Part shown: piece after piece, positions 1-11,397 of the stretch
Layout of the letters: every line of letters begins with the position of its first letter
Position numbering within the stretch: position 1 is the first letter of the stretch
From: Paracoccus spongiarum
GTDB lineage: Bacteria > Pseudomonadota > Alphaproteobacteria > Rhodobacterales > Rhodobacteraceae
Assembly: GCF_030732095.1 (NCBI RefSeq)
Contig: NZ_JAVAMQ010000003.1
Span: 248,001-312,000, forward strand
Reading direction: 5' to 3'
Length of the DNA: 64,000 nt
Translations under genes and position numbers: made by a program
The notes under the pieces: generated by a model
Databases searched by the model: none
What the model was told of the DNA's origin: nothing
What the model saw: only the letters and a program-made list of their open reading frames with translations

Positions 1-113
1 GTCAGCACGGGCGCCGCCTCGGGGGCGTCGACCAGCACGGTGCCCGCCGCGCCGTGCAGCAGATAGGCGTAGTTGTCCGTCAGGCAGCGCAGCGTGACCA
101 GTTCCAGCGGCAT
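1..113 (-). CDS. gloB: Hydroxyacylglutathione hydrolase (glyoxalase II), N-terminal fragment
   Basis: Only the first 37 codons lie in the window; the gene runs off the left edge. The reading starts MPLELVTLRCLTDNYAYLLH, which matches the start of GloB-type metallo-beta-lactamase-fold enzymes. These hydrolyse S-D-lactoylglutathione to D-lactate and glutathione in methylglyoxal detoxification. The metal-binding HxHxDH motif lies outside the window, so the call rests on the N-terminus alone. It is divergent from the methyltransferase gene at 172, with 58 bases between them. Confidence 0.75.
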   Translation of the reverse strand, partial: MPLELVTLRCLTDNYAYLLHGAAGTVLVDAPEAAPVL

Positions 114-171
114 TGGCAAATCCCCTGCTGTGTGATGTGGTTCAGCCTGACAAAAGCCGGGCCGGGGCGCA

Positions 172-969
172 ATGCACCACGACATCGACGATCTGCGACG
201 GTTCTACTACCAGCGCGCCCTGGGCCGGGTCGTGCAGCGGATCCTGCGCGACCGGCTGACGCAACGCTGGAGCCCGGCGGGCAGCACCGGCATGGCCGTC
301 GCGGGGTTCGGCTTTGCCGCACCGATGCTGCGGCCCTACCTGACCGAGGCGCGGCGCGTCACCGCGCTGATGCCGGGGCCGCAAGGGGTGATGGCCTGGC
401 CCGCGGGGATGCCCAATCACAGCGTGCTGTGCGACGAGACGGCCTGGCCGGTCGATACGGGCAGCATCGACCGGCTGGTGATGCTGCACGGGCTGGAGAC
501 CAGCGACCACCCCGCCGCGCTGCTGCGCGAGACCTGGCGGGTGCTGGGCCCGGGCGGGCGGATGATGCTGATGGTGCCGAACCGGGCCGGGCTGTGGGCG
601 GCCTCGGACCGCACGCCCTTCGGCTTTGGCCGCAGCTATACCGCCGGGCAGATCGAGGCGCAGACGCGGGCCGCGGGCTTCACCACCGAATGGCACGGCT
701 CGGCGGTCTACATCCCGCCCTCGGACCGGCGCTTCTGGCTGCGCAGCGCGCAGATGTGGGAACGCACCGGCCTGCGCATCAGCCGGGTGCTGATCGCCGG
801 CGTCACGCTGGTCGAGTTGTCCAAGCATGGCCGCGCCCCCGCCGCGCCGGGGCTGAAGGTGCATGTCCCCAGCCCGCTGGACATCCTCGACGGCGTGGGC
901 CTGCCGCGGCCCGGCCGCGCCCCGGCGACACGGCGTCCCTCGGGGGCGGGGCGATCGCCCGCGCGCTGA
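172..969 (+). CDS. Class I SAM-dependent methyltransferase (methyltransferase-11 type)
   Basis: 265 aa cytoplasmic protein. The middle carries the late part of a class I methyltransferase fold: a DRLVMLHGLE strand around residue 103, then LLRETWRVLGPGGRMMLMVP, the usual strand-turn after motif III. The glycine-rich SAM loop is weak: the region around AGFGFA (residues 44-49) is where it should be. The C-terminus is basic, Pro/Arg-rich and probably disordered. The gene is divergent from gloB. The substrate cannot be told from sequence. ATG at 172 is the first start in frame. Confidence 0.7.
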   Translation: MHHDIDDLRRFYYQRALGRVVQRILRDRLTQRWSPAGSTGMAVAGFGFAAPMLRPYLTEARRVTALMPGPQGVMAWPAGMPNHSVLCDETAWPVDTGSIDRLVMLHGLETSDHPAALLRETWRVLGPGGRMMLMVPNRAGLWAASDRTPFGFGRSYTAGQIEAQTRAAGFTTEWHGSAVYIPPSDRRFWLRSAQMWERTGLRISRVLIAGVTLVELSKHGRAPAAPGLKVHVPSPLDILDGVGLPRPGRAPATRRPSGAGRSPAR

Positions 970-1094
970 CTGCGCCCGACCGCTGGTTGAGCAAGGCAGC
1001 CAATCGCGCAAAACCTGTCCATAAGGTGAGGTGTCCCATCGGCGGAAAATCGCCTAGACTGACCAAGTGGTAAGTTTTTAGGTGGTATGGTGTC

Positions 1095-1856
1095 ATGTGT
1101 GCTGTTTGCGTCTCGCCGGCCCTGGATGGCTGGCCCATTTTTGTCCTCTGCACGGCGGGCGTTCAGCGCCGTGAAGGGCGGCTGACCGAAACCTTGCGAT
1201 CCCGCGGCCTGCCGTTTCGTGTGCTGGAAACGGTGAGGGGTGCATCGTGCCGCGGCTGGCGCGCGCAGCTGCACCGCCGCGCCTGGCAGCAGCTGCGCGA
1301 CGAGGATCTGCCCGGGGGCATCATGATCGAGGACGGGGCCCGGCTGATGCCGGGCTTCGTCGAATTCCTGCTGGCCCGCGGCTATCTTCATGCCGACCTG
1401 ACCCAGTTCAGCCACGGCCGGGCCCGCGCCTGGCTGTGGGGCGGCTGCGAGGCATCCGCGAATGTCGCGCTGCGGCCGCTGGCGGCCAGCACGGGGCTGG
1501 CCTCGGGCTATGCGCTGTCCTGGCGCGGCGCGGGAACCCTGCTGGCCGCGGCCGAGGGCGCCGCCCCGGCCGCCTCGGCGCAGCAGGCCGACTGGCCCTG
1601 CGACATCGCCCGGCTGGGCGCACTGGTGACCCGGCCGATGCTGGTCGAGCCGCCGGACTGGCTGGCCGATGCCGCGCCGATGCCGGCGCGGGCCGAGCAG
1701 CCAGCGCGTCCCTTCGAGATCGCGGCCCGGCGGGCCGAGGGTCCGGACTGGCGCGACCTTGCGGCCGCGACCCTGCCGGTCGCCGCCCCCGATCCGGGTC
1801 GCGCGGCGGGACGGGCGCGCGCCGCCTTCGCCCCGTCGCTGCCGACCGCGTTCTAG
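1095..1856 (+). CDS. Glycosyltransferase family 25-like protein
   Basis: 253 aa. The N-terminal part follows the pattern of LPS glycosyltransferases of family 25: a WPIFVLC strand, an Arg-rich helix (QRREGRLTETLRSRGLPF), and an acidic strand IMIEDGARLMPGF where family members have the metal-binding E-D-D/E signature. Further on, STGLASGYALSWRGAGTLL corresponds to the family's conserved T-x-GY-x-[IL]S-x2-GA segment. The canonical EDD is EDG here, so catalytic activity is uncertain. The C-terminal third is Ala/Pro-rich. The gene stands alone between the methyltransferase and the atp operon. It may modify a surface glycan, which is inference. Confidence 0.55.
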   Translation: MCAVCVSPALDGWPIFVLCTAGVQRREGRLTETLRSRGLPFRVLETVRGASCRGWRAQLHRRAWQQLRDEDLPGGIMIEDGARLMPGFVEFLLARGYLHADLTQFSHGRARAWLWGGCEASANVALRPLAASTGLASGYALSWRGAGTLLAAAEGAAPAASAQQADWPCDIARLGALVTRPMLVEPPDWLADAAPMPARAEQPARPFEIAARRAEGPDWRDLAAATLPVAAPDPGRAAGRARAAFAPSLPTAF

Positions 1857-2189
1857 GCCGCCGCGACCGCGAATCCCGACCATCGCCGCCGGGTCCGTTC
1901 CGCGGGCCCGGCGTCGTCGCATCCGCGGGGGTGCGACCGCCTGCCGCACCCCCGCGACAGCGCCCTGTCGACCAATTCTCCCATGCCCCTGAATGCAGGC
2001 GAGTCCGGCGGCCCGGCGCCTCTCATTTCCGTGTCCTTCCCGGTTGCCCGGCGCGAAATCACCTGCTAGAGACGCCGCAGATTTCAGGACGGCCCTCCAT
2101 AAGCCGTGCGACCGCGACCCGCACCCCGTGACTGACCGGCCCAAGGCCCGGCCCGCCAGCGGGGATTGCGCCAACCGTAAAGGACGACC
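1857..2189. other. Noncoding region upstream of the atp operon
   Basis: 333 bases without a convincing gene. It is the leader and promoter region of atpHAGDC. Apart from one weak promoter candidate (2044-2072) and the ribosome binding site just before atpH (AAAGGAC near 2180), I see no tRNA, hairpin with a U tract, or repeat. Confidence 0.6.
2044..2072 (+). promoter_or_regulatory. Candidate sigma-70 promoter of the atp operon
   Basis: TTGCCC at 2044-2049 and TAGAGA at 2067-2072 are 17 bases apart, about 120 bases upstream of atpH. The -10 match is poor, so this is only the best candidate seen in the leader. Confidence 0.25.
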
Positions 2190-2749
2190 GTGGCCAATTC
2201 CGTTTCCATGTCCCACAGCATTGCCGGCCGCTATGCGCAGGCCGTCTTCGACATCGTGAAGGAACAGGGCGGGCTGGAGGCGCTGGCCCGCGAGACCGGC
2301 GATCTTGGCGCCGCGCTTGCCGACAGCGCCGAATTGCGCGACCTGATCTCGTCGCCGCTCTACAGCCGGGACCAGCAATCCCGCGCCATCGGGGCGCTGG
2401 GCGAGAAGATGGGGCTGTCGGCCACGCTGGCCAACACGATGCAGCTGATGGCCCGCAACCGGCGCCTGTTCGTGCTGCCGCAGCTGGTGCGCCAGCTGCA
2501 GGCGCTGATCGCCGAGGAGCGGGGCGAGGTCACCGCCGAGGTGACCAGCGCCATCGCCCTGACCGACGACCAGCAGGCGCGGCTGCGCGACACGCTGGCG
2601 CAGAAATCGGGCAAGACCGTGAAACTGAACACCCGCGTCGATGAGGGCCTCATCGGCGGCATGATCGTCAAGCTGGGCTCGCAGATGATCGATTCGTCGA
2701 TCCGCTCGAAGCTCGCCTCCCTCCAGAATACCATGAAAGAGGTCGGATA

Positions 2750-2750
<1 letters not shown>
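2190..2750 (+). CDS. atpH: F1Fo ATP synthase subunit delta
   Basis: 186 aa, normal length for the OSCP/delta subunit, which links the F1 head to the peripheral stalk at the membrane. The start is GTG at 2190, supported by AAAGGAC just upstream. The N-terminal helical domain begins [12 protein letters not shown], and the C-terminal signature region reads [20 protein letters not shown] near residues 150-169. The stop overlaps the ATG of atpA by one base (TAATG), so the two are likely translationally coupled. First gene of the five-gene F1 operon. Confidence 0.96.
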
Positions 2751-4285
<1,535 letters not shown>

Positions 4286-4296
4286 GAGGGGAACAG

Positions 4297-5172
4297 ATGC
4301 CCAGTCTCAAGGATCTCAAGAACCGGATCGGAAGCGTCAAGAACACGCGGAAGATCACCAAGGCGATGCAGATGGTCGCCGCCGCCAAGCTGCGCCGCGC
4401 GCAGGAGGCGGCCGAGGCCGCGCGTCCCTATGCAGACCGCATGGCGGCGGTGATGGCCGGGCTGACCGCGACAGCGTCGGGGTCGGGCACCGCGCCGCGG
4501 CTGCTGGCCGGCACCGGCGAGGATCGCCGGCACCTGCTGGTGGTGATGACCGCCGAGCGCGGCCTTGCGGGCGGCTTCAACAGCTCGATCGTCAAGCTGG
4601 CGCGCCAGCATGCCGAGCTGCTGCGCGGGCAGGGCAAGCAGGTCGCGATCCTGACCGTCGGCAAGAAGGGCCGCGAGCAGCTGAAGCGCGACTATGGCAG
4701 CCTGTTCGTGAGCCATGTCGACCTGTCCGAGGTCAAGCGCGTCGGCTATGACAATGCCCGCGCCATCGCCGAGGACGTGCTGGACCGCTTCGAGGCCGGC
4801 GAGTTCGACGTGGCGACGATCTTCTACAACCGGTTCGAGTCGGTGATCAGCCAGATCCCGACCGCCCGCCAGATCATCCCGGCCGAAGCCCCCGAGGGCG
4901 ACGCCTCCGGGGCCTCGGCGCTTTATGACTACGAGCCCGGCGAAGAGGCCATCCTGGCCGAACTGCTGCCGCGTTCGGTCGCGACGCAGATCTTCGCGGC
5001 GCTTCTGGAAAATGCGGCGTCCGAGCAGGGCGCGCGGATGAGTGCCATGGACAACGCCACGCGCAACGCGGGCGACATGATCGACAGGCTGACCACCGAG
5101 TACAACCGCTCGCGTCAGGCGGCGATCACCAAGGAACTCATCGAAATCATTTCGGGCGCCGAGGCGCTCTGA
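4297..5172 (+). CDS. atpG: F1Fo ATP synthase subunit gamma
   Basis: 291 aa, standard length. The rotating central shaft of F1. The N-terminal helix [20 protein letters not shown] and the C-terminal helix with [17 protein letters not shown] followed by [20 protein letters not shown] are the two halves of the coiled shaft and carry the family signature. Sits between atpA and atpD with 11- and 21-base gaps, in the usual order. Confidence 0.98.
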   Translation: MPSLKDLKNRIGSVKNTRKITKAMQMVAAAKLRRAQEAAEAARPYADRMAAVMAGLTATASGSGTAPRLLAGTGEDRRHLLVVMTAERGLAGGFNSSIVKLARQHAELLRGQGKQVAILTVGKKGREQLKRDYGSLFVSHVDLSEVKRVGYDNARAIAEDVLDRFEAGEFDVATIFYNRFESVISQIPTARQIIPAEAPEGDASGASALYDYEPGEEAILAELLPRSVATQIFAALLENAASEQGARMSAMDNATRNAGDMIDRLTTEYNRSRQAAITKELIEIISGAEAL

Positions 5173-5178
5173 CCGTAA

Positions 5179-6618
<1,440 letters not shown>

Positions 6619-6627
6619 GGGGGCAGA

Positions 6628-7077
6628 ATGGCCGATACCATGCAGTTCGACCTGGTGTCGCCGGAGCGGAGGCTTGCCTCGGTTCCGGTGCGCGAGGTGC
6701 GCCTGCCGGGCAGCGATGGCGACCTGACCGCCATGCCCGGCCACGCACCGACCATCGTCACCCTGCGTCCGGGGCTTGTCACGGTGGTGGCGGCCGACGG
6801 CACGCAGACCGAATTCGCGGTGACCGGCGGCTTTGCCGAGATCAACGGGGAATCGGTCAGCCTCCTGGCCGAACGCGGCCATCCGCGTGGCGAGATGACC
6901 CAGGAGATCCTTGACGAGATGATCCGGGACGCCCATCGCCGCCGCAAATCGGTCGAGCAGAAGCGCGACAGCGTCGGCGAGGAGATCGTCACTGCGGCCG
7001 TGAAGATGCTGGCCGACATGGAGGCCCTGGGCACGCATGTCGGGCTGGACCCGAAACAGGCGACCATTCCCGACTGA
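6628..7077 (+). CDS. atpC: F1Fo ATP synthase subunit epsilon
   Basis: 149 aa, slightly longer than the usual 130-140. Foot of the central stalk. The N-terminal beta-sandwich reads FDLVSPERRL and then GDLTAMPGHAPTIVTLRPG, the family hallmark. The C-terminal part (from about residue 90) is helical and charged. The proximal start is ATG at 6628 after GGGGGC. Last gene of the operon, followed by a strong terminator at 7116. The Fo genes are not in this window; Rhodobacterales keep them at a separate locus. Confidence 0.97.
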   Translation: MADTMQFDLVSPERRLASVPVREVRLPGSDGDLTAMPGHAPTIVTLRPGLVTVVAADGTQTEFAVTGGFAEINGESVSLLAERGHPRGEMTQEILDEMIRDAHRRRKSVEQKRDSVGEEIVTAAVKMLADMEALGTHVGLDPKQATIPD

Positions 7078-7115
7078 TCCGGCAGGCCGGGTCGATCGAA
7101 CTTGACCAATTAGCC

Positions 7116-7147
7116 AAGCCCCGGCAGATCGCCGGGGCTTTCGCTTT
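7116..7147 (+). terminator. Rho-independent terminator of the atp operon
   Basis: A perfect 10-bp stem, AAGCCCCGGC (7116-7125) with GCCGGGGCTT (7131-7140), closes a 5-base loop and is followed by a short T-rich run (TCGCTTT). It lies 38 bases after the atpC stop. Confidence 0.88.
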
Positions 7148-7187
7148 GGGATCAGGGCGGTATAGGCTGCAGGCCGGGAGGAACCGA

Positions 7188-7535
7188 ATGCAGCGGATCA
7201 GCCAGGGTGCGGTCGGCGTGACGCGCGGTGCCAGCATGCTGTTCTCGGCCTTCGAGGATGAGGGCCCGATGTGGGCGGACGAGGGGCCGCGCGTGGTCCG
7301 GCAGCGGATCACCTTCGCCGAGCCGTTCCTTGCGCCGCCGGTGGTGCATGTCGCGATCGGCATGTGGGACATCGCGGGCGGCAGCAACCAGCGCGCCGAC
7401 ATCTCTTCGGACAGGATCAGCGAGGCGGGCTTCGAGATCGTGTTCCGCACCTGGGGCGATACCCGCGTGGCGCGCATCCGCGCCGAATGGCTGGCCATCG
7501 GCGCGGTCCGTCACGAGGATGATTTCGACCTGTGA
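7188..7535 (+). CDS. H-type lectin domain protein
   Basis: 115 aa when started at ATG 7188, which follows GGGAGGAA at ideal spacing. An upstream in-frame start at 7146 would lie on the atp terminator and is unlikely. The body FSAFEDEGPMWADEGPR, then ITFAEPFLAPPVVHVAIGMWDI, and the end FRTWGDTRVARIRAEWLAIG, match the H-type lectin fold (a small beta-sandwich that binds N-acetylgalactosamine in snail agglutinins). No signal peptide. The function in bacteria is unknown; it lies behind the atp terminator, so it needs its own promoter. Confidence 0.75.
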   Translation: MQRISQGAVGVTRGASMLFSAFEDEGPMWADEGPRVVRQRITFAEPFLAPPVVHVAIGMWDIAGGSNQRADISSDRISEAGFEIVFRTWGDTRVARIRAEWLAIGAVRHEDDFDL

Positions 7536-7552
7536 CCCCTGCGCCTGCGCGA

Positions 7553-8329
7553 TCAGCCGCGGTCCAGATTGACCGCGATCAGCCCGGCCACCTCGTCGGG
7601 ATGGGTGATCGGCAGCATGTGCCCCGCACCCGGCACCTGCGCGCGGCCCACATCCGACAGCCGCGCGGCCAGCGCATCGGTGATCGCATGGATCACCGGG
7701 GGCGATTGCGTGCCCGAGATCAGCAGCACCGGCGCGTCGATCGCCTCGAGACCGCCGGGCCGCAACAGGCCGGCGCTGTCGCCCGACAGGGTCGGCACGC
7801 TGGCGGCGACAAGCCCGATGCGGGCGCGCATCTGCGCCCGGGCGGGCGGCGGCAGATCGTCATAGCCCTGCGCGCCCCATGCGGCCATGAAGGCGCGGGT
7901 GGCCTGGTCGTCGCGGCCGGCGGCCAGCAGGGCGGCCATCTCGGCGTCGCGGGCGTCCTGCACCGGATCGCTGACGGCGGCGAACAGCACCGGCTCGATC
8001 AGGGTCAGGCTGCGCAGCGCCTCGGGCGCCGCGATGGCGATGCGCAGCGCCACGGTCGCGCCGAGGCTGTGGCCGATCAGGTCCAGCGGCCGGTCGATGA
8101 AGCTGGCCGCGATGCGGGTGACGGCGGTGTGGAAATCGGGATCCTCGGGGCCGGGAACCCACGGCCCGCTGCGGCCATGCCCCGGCATGTCGAAGCCGCG
8201 CAGGTCGACACGCCCGCCCAGCCGGGCGGCGATCGCCCCCCAATAGCTGCCGCTGGCCAGCATGCAATGCAGCGCCAGCGCCGGCCGATCCGGCGCGCCC
8301 GGCCAGTGGCGCCGAAAGATGCCGCTCAC
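7553..8329 (-). CDS. Alpha/beta hydrolase
   Basis: 258 aa cytoplasmic alpha/beta-fold hydrolase. The nucleophile elbow GHSLG lies near residue 85 (LIGHSLGATVAL), an early RGFDMPGHGRSG segment corresponds to the conserved strand-loop, and GAGHMLPITHPDE near the C-terminus supplies the catalytic His. Starts with GTG at 8329 inside the stop of the upstream isomerase (GTGA overlap), so expression is probably coupled. The substrate is not predictable. Confidence 0.8.
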   Translation of the reverse strand: MSGIFRRHWPGAPDRPALALHCMLASGSYWGAIAARLGGRVDLRGFDMPGHGRSGPWVPGPEDPDFHTAVTRIAASFIDRPLDLIGHSLGATVALRIAIAAPEALRSLTLIEPVLFAAVSDPVQDARDAEMAALLAAGRDDQATRAFMAAWGAQGYDDLPPPARAQMRARIGLVAASVPTLSGDSAGLLRPGGLEAIDAPVLLISGTQSPPVIHAITDALAARLSDVGRAQVPGAGHMLPITHPDEVAGLIAVNLDRG

Positions 8330-8925
8330 AGGCTGGCCAGGTGCCGGTCGAGGAAGTCGAGGCGGTCCTGCCCCCAGAATTTCTGCCCGGTCTCGCGCAC
8401 GACATAGAAGGGCGCCCCGAACGCGCCGGCCTCGACCGCCTGTTCCAGGTTGCGGCCATAGGTCTCGGCGCCGACGAACAGCCCGCTGTCGGCCAGACCG
8501 GCATCGAAGCCATGCGCGGCCAGGATGTCGCGGATCACGCCGTCCTCGCTGATGTCGCGCTGTTCGGCCCAGACCGCGCGGGTGAAGCCGTGGACCAGCC
8601 CGCCCAGATCGCCCCCGCCGGCCTGCTGCGCGGCGATCACCGCATAGGAGGACGGCGCCATGTTGACCGGCCAGTGCGCGGGTTTCAGGTTGAAGGGCAT
8701 GTCCAGATGGTCGGCCCAGCGCAGCAGTTCCTGCGCGCGGTAGTCCATCCGGCTGGCATGGCGGTTGGCCGGTCGGACGCCGCCGGTGCGGTCGAAGAGT
8801 TGCAGCAGGTCGACAGGCTTGTAGGTGACGCCGGCGCCGTGCCGCGCGGCGATCCGTTCCAGCCGCAGGCCGGCCAGGTAGCAGTAGGGGCTGATCGTTC
8901 CGAGATAATAGTCGATGCTGGCCAT
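8326..8925 (-). CDS. 2-hydroxychromene-2-carboxylate isomerase family protein (DsbA fold)
   Basis: 199 aa. N-terminal YYLGTISPYCYLAG is the family form of the thioredoxin-fold active-site loop, where the CxxC of DsbA is replaced by SPY/C. Then KPVDLLQLFDRTGG, the helical insertion, and FGAPFYVV with the cis-proline strand, and GQDRLDFLDRHLA at the end, as in kappa-class GST-like isomerases. These use glutathione in aromatic degradation, but many members have unknown substrates. Forms a coupled pair with the hydrolase at 7553. Divergent from prs. Confidence 0.82.
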   Translation of the reverse strand: MASIDYYLGTISPYCYLAGLRLERIAARHGAGVTYKPVDLLQLFDRTGGVRPANRHASRMDYRAQELLRWADHLDMPFNLKPAHWPVNMAPSSYAVIAAQQAGGGDLGGLVHGFTRAVWAEQRDISEDGVIRDILAAHGFDAGLADSGLFVGAETYGRNLEQAVEAGAFGAPFYVVRETGQKFWGQDRLDFLDRHLASL

Positions 8926-9015
8926 AAAGACGTCTCCTGCGGGGTTTGCCGCAGGCTAGCCCGGTGCTAAGGCGTGTGCAATCTGACGAATCCTCCCCAG
9001 AAGGCGCCCCCCTCC

Positions 9016-10035
9016 ATGCCCGTCATGACCGAACCCAAGCTGATTTCCGGCAATTCTAACAAGCCCCTGGCGGCATCCATCGCCAAGCGCATGTCGATGC
9101 ATCGCGGCATGAATGTCAGCCTGTGCGATGCCCGGATCGAGCGTTTCAACGACCAGGAAATCTTCGTCGAGGTGTTCGAGAATGTCCGCGGCGAGGACAT
9201 GTACATCATCCAGCCGACCTCGAATCCGGCCAATGACAACCTGATGGAGCTGCTGATCATGTCCGACGCGCTGCGCCGGTCTTCGGCGGCGCGCATCACC
9301 GCGGTCATCCCGTATTTCGGCTATGCCCGTCAGGATCGTCGCGCCAAGGCCCGCACTCCGATCAGCGCCAAGCTGGTCGCCAACCTGCTGACCGAGGCGG
9401 GCATCGACCGGGTGCTGACGCTGGATCTGCATGCCGCCCAGATCCAGGGCTTCTTCGACATCCCGGTGGACAATCTCTACGCCGCGCCGGTCTTTGCGCT
9501 GGACGTCCAGCACCATTTCCGCGGCCGCATGGACGATCTGATGGTGGTCTCGCCCGATGTGGGCGGGGTGGCGCGGGCGCGCGAGCTGGCGACCCGGATC
9601 GGTGCGCCGCTGTCGATCGTGGACAAGCGCCGCGAGAAGGCGGGCGAGGTCGCCGAGATGAAGGTGATCGGCGACGTGGCCGGCAAGGCCTGCATCATCG
9701 TCGACGACATCTGCGACACCGCCGGCACGCTGGTCAAGGCCGCGCAGGTGCTGACCGATCACGGCGCGACCGAGGTGCATGCCTATATCACCCACGGCGT
9801 CCTCAGCGGTCCGGCGGTCGAGCGGGTGGCGAATTCGGTGATGAAATCGCTGGTCATCACGGATTCGATCCAGCCGACCGAGCAGGTCCGGGCGGCACCG
9901 AACATCCGCATCGTGCCGACCGCGCCGATGTTCACCCAGGCGATCCTGAACATCTGGAATGGCACCTCGGTGTCCAGCCTATTCGAGACCGACACCCTGC
10001 TGCCGATCTATGAAGGGCTGTATTCCTCGGGCTGA
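9016..10035 (+). CDS. prs: Ribose-phosphate pyrophosphokinase (PRPP synthetase)
   Basis: 339 aa from ATG 9016, the start that fits the family ([19 protein letters not shown]); an in-frame ATG at 8974 would add 14 unconserved residues. Makes PRPP from ribose 5-phosphate and ATP, feeding purine, pyrimidine, His and Trp synthesis. The ATP loop FNDQEIFVE (residues 44-52), the flexible catalytic loop DKRREKAG (203-210) and the PRPP motif [13 protein letters not shown] (227-239) are intact. It converges on purD, which also uses a PRPP-derived substrate. Confidence 0.97.
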   Translation: MPVMTEPKLISGNSNKPLAASIAKRMSMHRGMNVSLCDARIERFNDQEIFVEVFENVRGEDMYIIQPTSNPANDNLMELLIMSDALRRSSAARITAVIPYFGYARQDRRAKARTPISAKLVANLLTEAGIDRVLTLDLHAAQIQGFFDIPVDNLYAAPVFALDVQHHFRGRMDDLMVVSPDVGGVARARELATRIGAPLSIVDKRREKAGEVAEMKVIGDVAGKACIIVDDICDTAGTLVKAAQVLTDHGATEVHAYITHGVLSGPAVERVANSVMKSLVITDSIQPTEQVRAAPNIRIVPTAPMFTQAILNIWNGTSVSSLFETDTLLPIYEGLYSSG

Positions 10036-10063
10036 CGGCCGCCGCGACGGGGACGGCGGGGCG

Positions 10064-11320
10064 CTACAGCGCCCGCCAGCCGATGTCGCGGCGGCAGAAG
10101 CCGCCCGGCCAGTCGATCGCATCGACCGCGCGATAGGCGCGCTCATGCGCCTCGGCCAGCGTGGCGCCGCGGCCCGTGCAGGCCAGAACCCGGCCGCCGC
10201 TGGCCGTGATCGCGCCGTCCCGTTCGGTCGTGCCGGCGTGGAACACCATCTCGAAGCTGGTTTCGGGTATGGCATCCAGTCCGTTGATGATGCTTCCTTT
10301 CTCGTAATCCCCGGGATAGCCTTTCGCGGCCATCACCACGGTCAGCGCGTGGTCGTCGGCCCAGCTGACGGCGGTCTCGGCCAGCCGTCCTTCGGCGCAG
10401 GCCAGCAGCAGGTCCAGCGCCTGCGCGCCAAGCCGCATCATCAGCACCTGGCATTCGGGATCGCCGAAGCGGACATTGTATTCGACCAGCCGCGCCTTGC
10501 CGTCGGCGATCATCAGCCCGGCATAGAGGACGCCCTGGAAGGGCGTGCCGCGCGCCGCCATCTCGGCGATGGTCGGGCGGATGATCTGCGCCATCACCTG
10601 ATCCTGCAGGGCCGGCGTCAGCACCGGGGCGGGGCTGTAGGCGCCCATCCCGCCGGTATTGGGGCCGGTATCGCCCTCGCCGACCCGCTTGTGATCCTGC
10701 GCGGTGCCGATCGGCAGGCAGTCGGTGCCGTCGCTGAGGACGAAGAAACTCGCCTCCTCGCCGGCCATGAACTCCTCGATCACGACCGAGGTGTCGCCGA
10801 ATTCGCCCTCGAAGATCGCCTCGATCGCCTCATGCGCCTGCGCGACCGTCTCGGCCACGGTGACGCCCTTGCCGGCCGCCAGCCCGTCGGCCTTGACCAC
10901 GATCGGCGCGCCCTGCGCGCTGACATGGTCGCGCGCCGCCGCGGCCTCGGTAAAGCGCGCCCAGCCCGCCGTCGGGGCGGCGCAGGCATCGCAGACCTGC
11001 TTCGTGAAGGTCTTGGACGCCTCGAGCTGGGCCGCCGCCTGGCTGGGGCCGAACACCAGGAAACCCGCGGCGCGCAGCGCGTCCGACACCCCGGCCGCCA
11101 AAGGGGCCTCGGGTCCGACAACGACGAAATCGATGGCGTTGTCTTGTGCGAATTCAAGGACATCGGCGCGGGAATTGATATCGATTCGGGCACATTCCGC
11201 GACCCCCGCGATGCCCGCATTGCCGGGCGCGACGATCAGCCGGTCGCATTTCGGGTTCTGCCGGATCGCCCAGGCCAGCGCATGTTCGCGCCCGCCGCCG
11301 CCAAGGATCAGGATGTTCAT
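10064..11320 (-). CDS. purD: Phosphoribosylamine-glycine ligase
   Basis: 418 aa from the ATG at 11320 (MNILILGGGGREHALAWAI). An upstream in-frame ATG at 11392 would reach into the divergent xseA leader and is rejected. ATP-grasp enzyme for the second step of de novo purine synthesis. Visible: N-terminal GGGGREHA, VVGPEAPLAAGVSD, the ATP-binding VVKADGLAAGKGV, and GEEASFFVLSDG, then NVRFGDPECQ near the metal site. Divergent from xseA with 77 bases between starts. Confidence 0.97.
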   Translation of the reverse strand: MNILILGGGGREHALAWAIRQNPKCDRLIVAPGNAGIAGVAECARIDINSRADVLEFAQDNAIDFVVVGPEAPLAAGVSDALRAAGFLVFGPSQAAAQLEASKTFTKQVCDACAAPTAGWARFTEAAAARDHVSAQGAPIVVKADGLAAGKGVTVAETVAQAHEAIEAIFEGEFGDTSVVIEEFMAGEEASFFVLSDGTDCLPIGTAQDHKRVGEGDTGPNTGGMGAYSPAPVLTPALQDQVMAQIIRPTIAEMAARGTPFQGVLYAGLMIADGKARLVEYNVRFGDPECQVLMMRLGAQALDLLLACAEGRLAETAVSWADDHALTVVMAAKGYPGDYEKGSIINGLDAIPETSFEMVFHAGTTERDGAITASGGRVLACTGRGATLAEAHERAYRAVDAIDWPGGFCRRDIGWRAL

Positions 11321-11397
11321 CTGCCGCCCTCTTGCCTCGCACCCTTCCACTCGGGTCCGGGGCGTTCTAGTCTGGCCCGTGAAGGGGAACAAGCCGC

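Noticed and set aside
10039..10059. Terminator between prs and purD
   Set aside because: CCGCCG/CGGCGG can pair, but the stem is only 6 bp with a 9-base loop and no T run.
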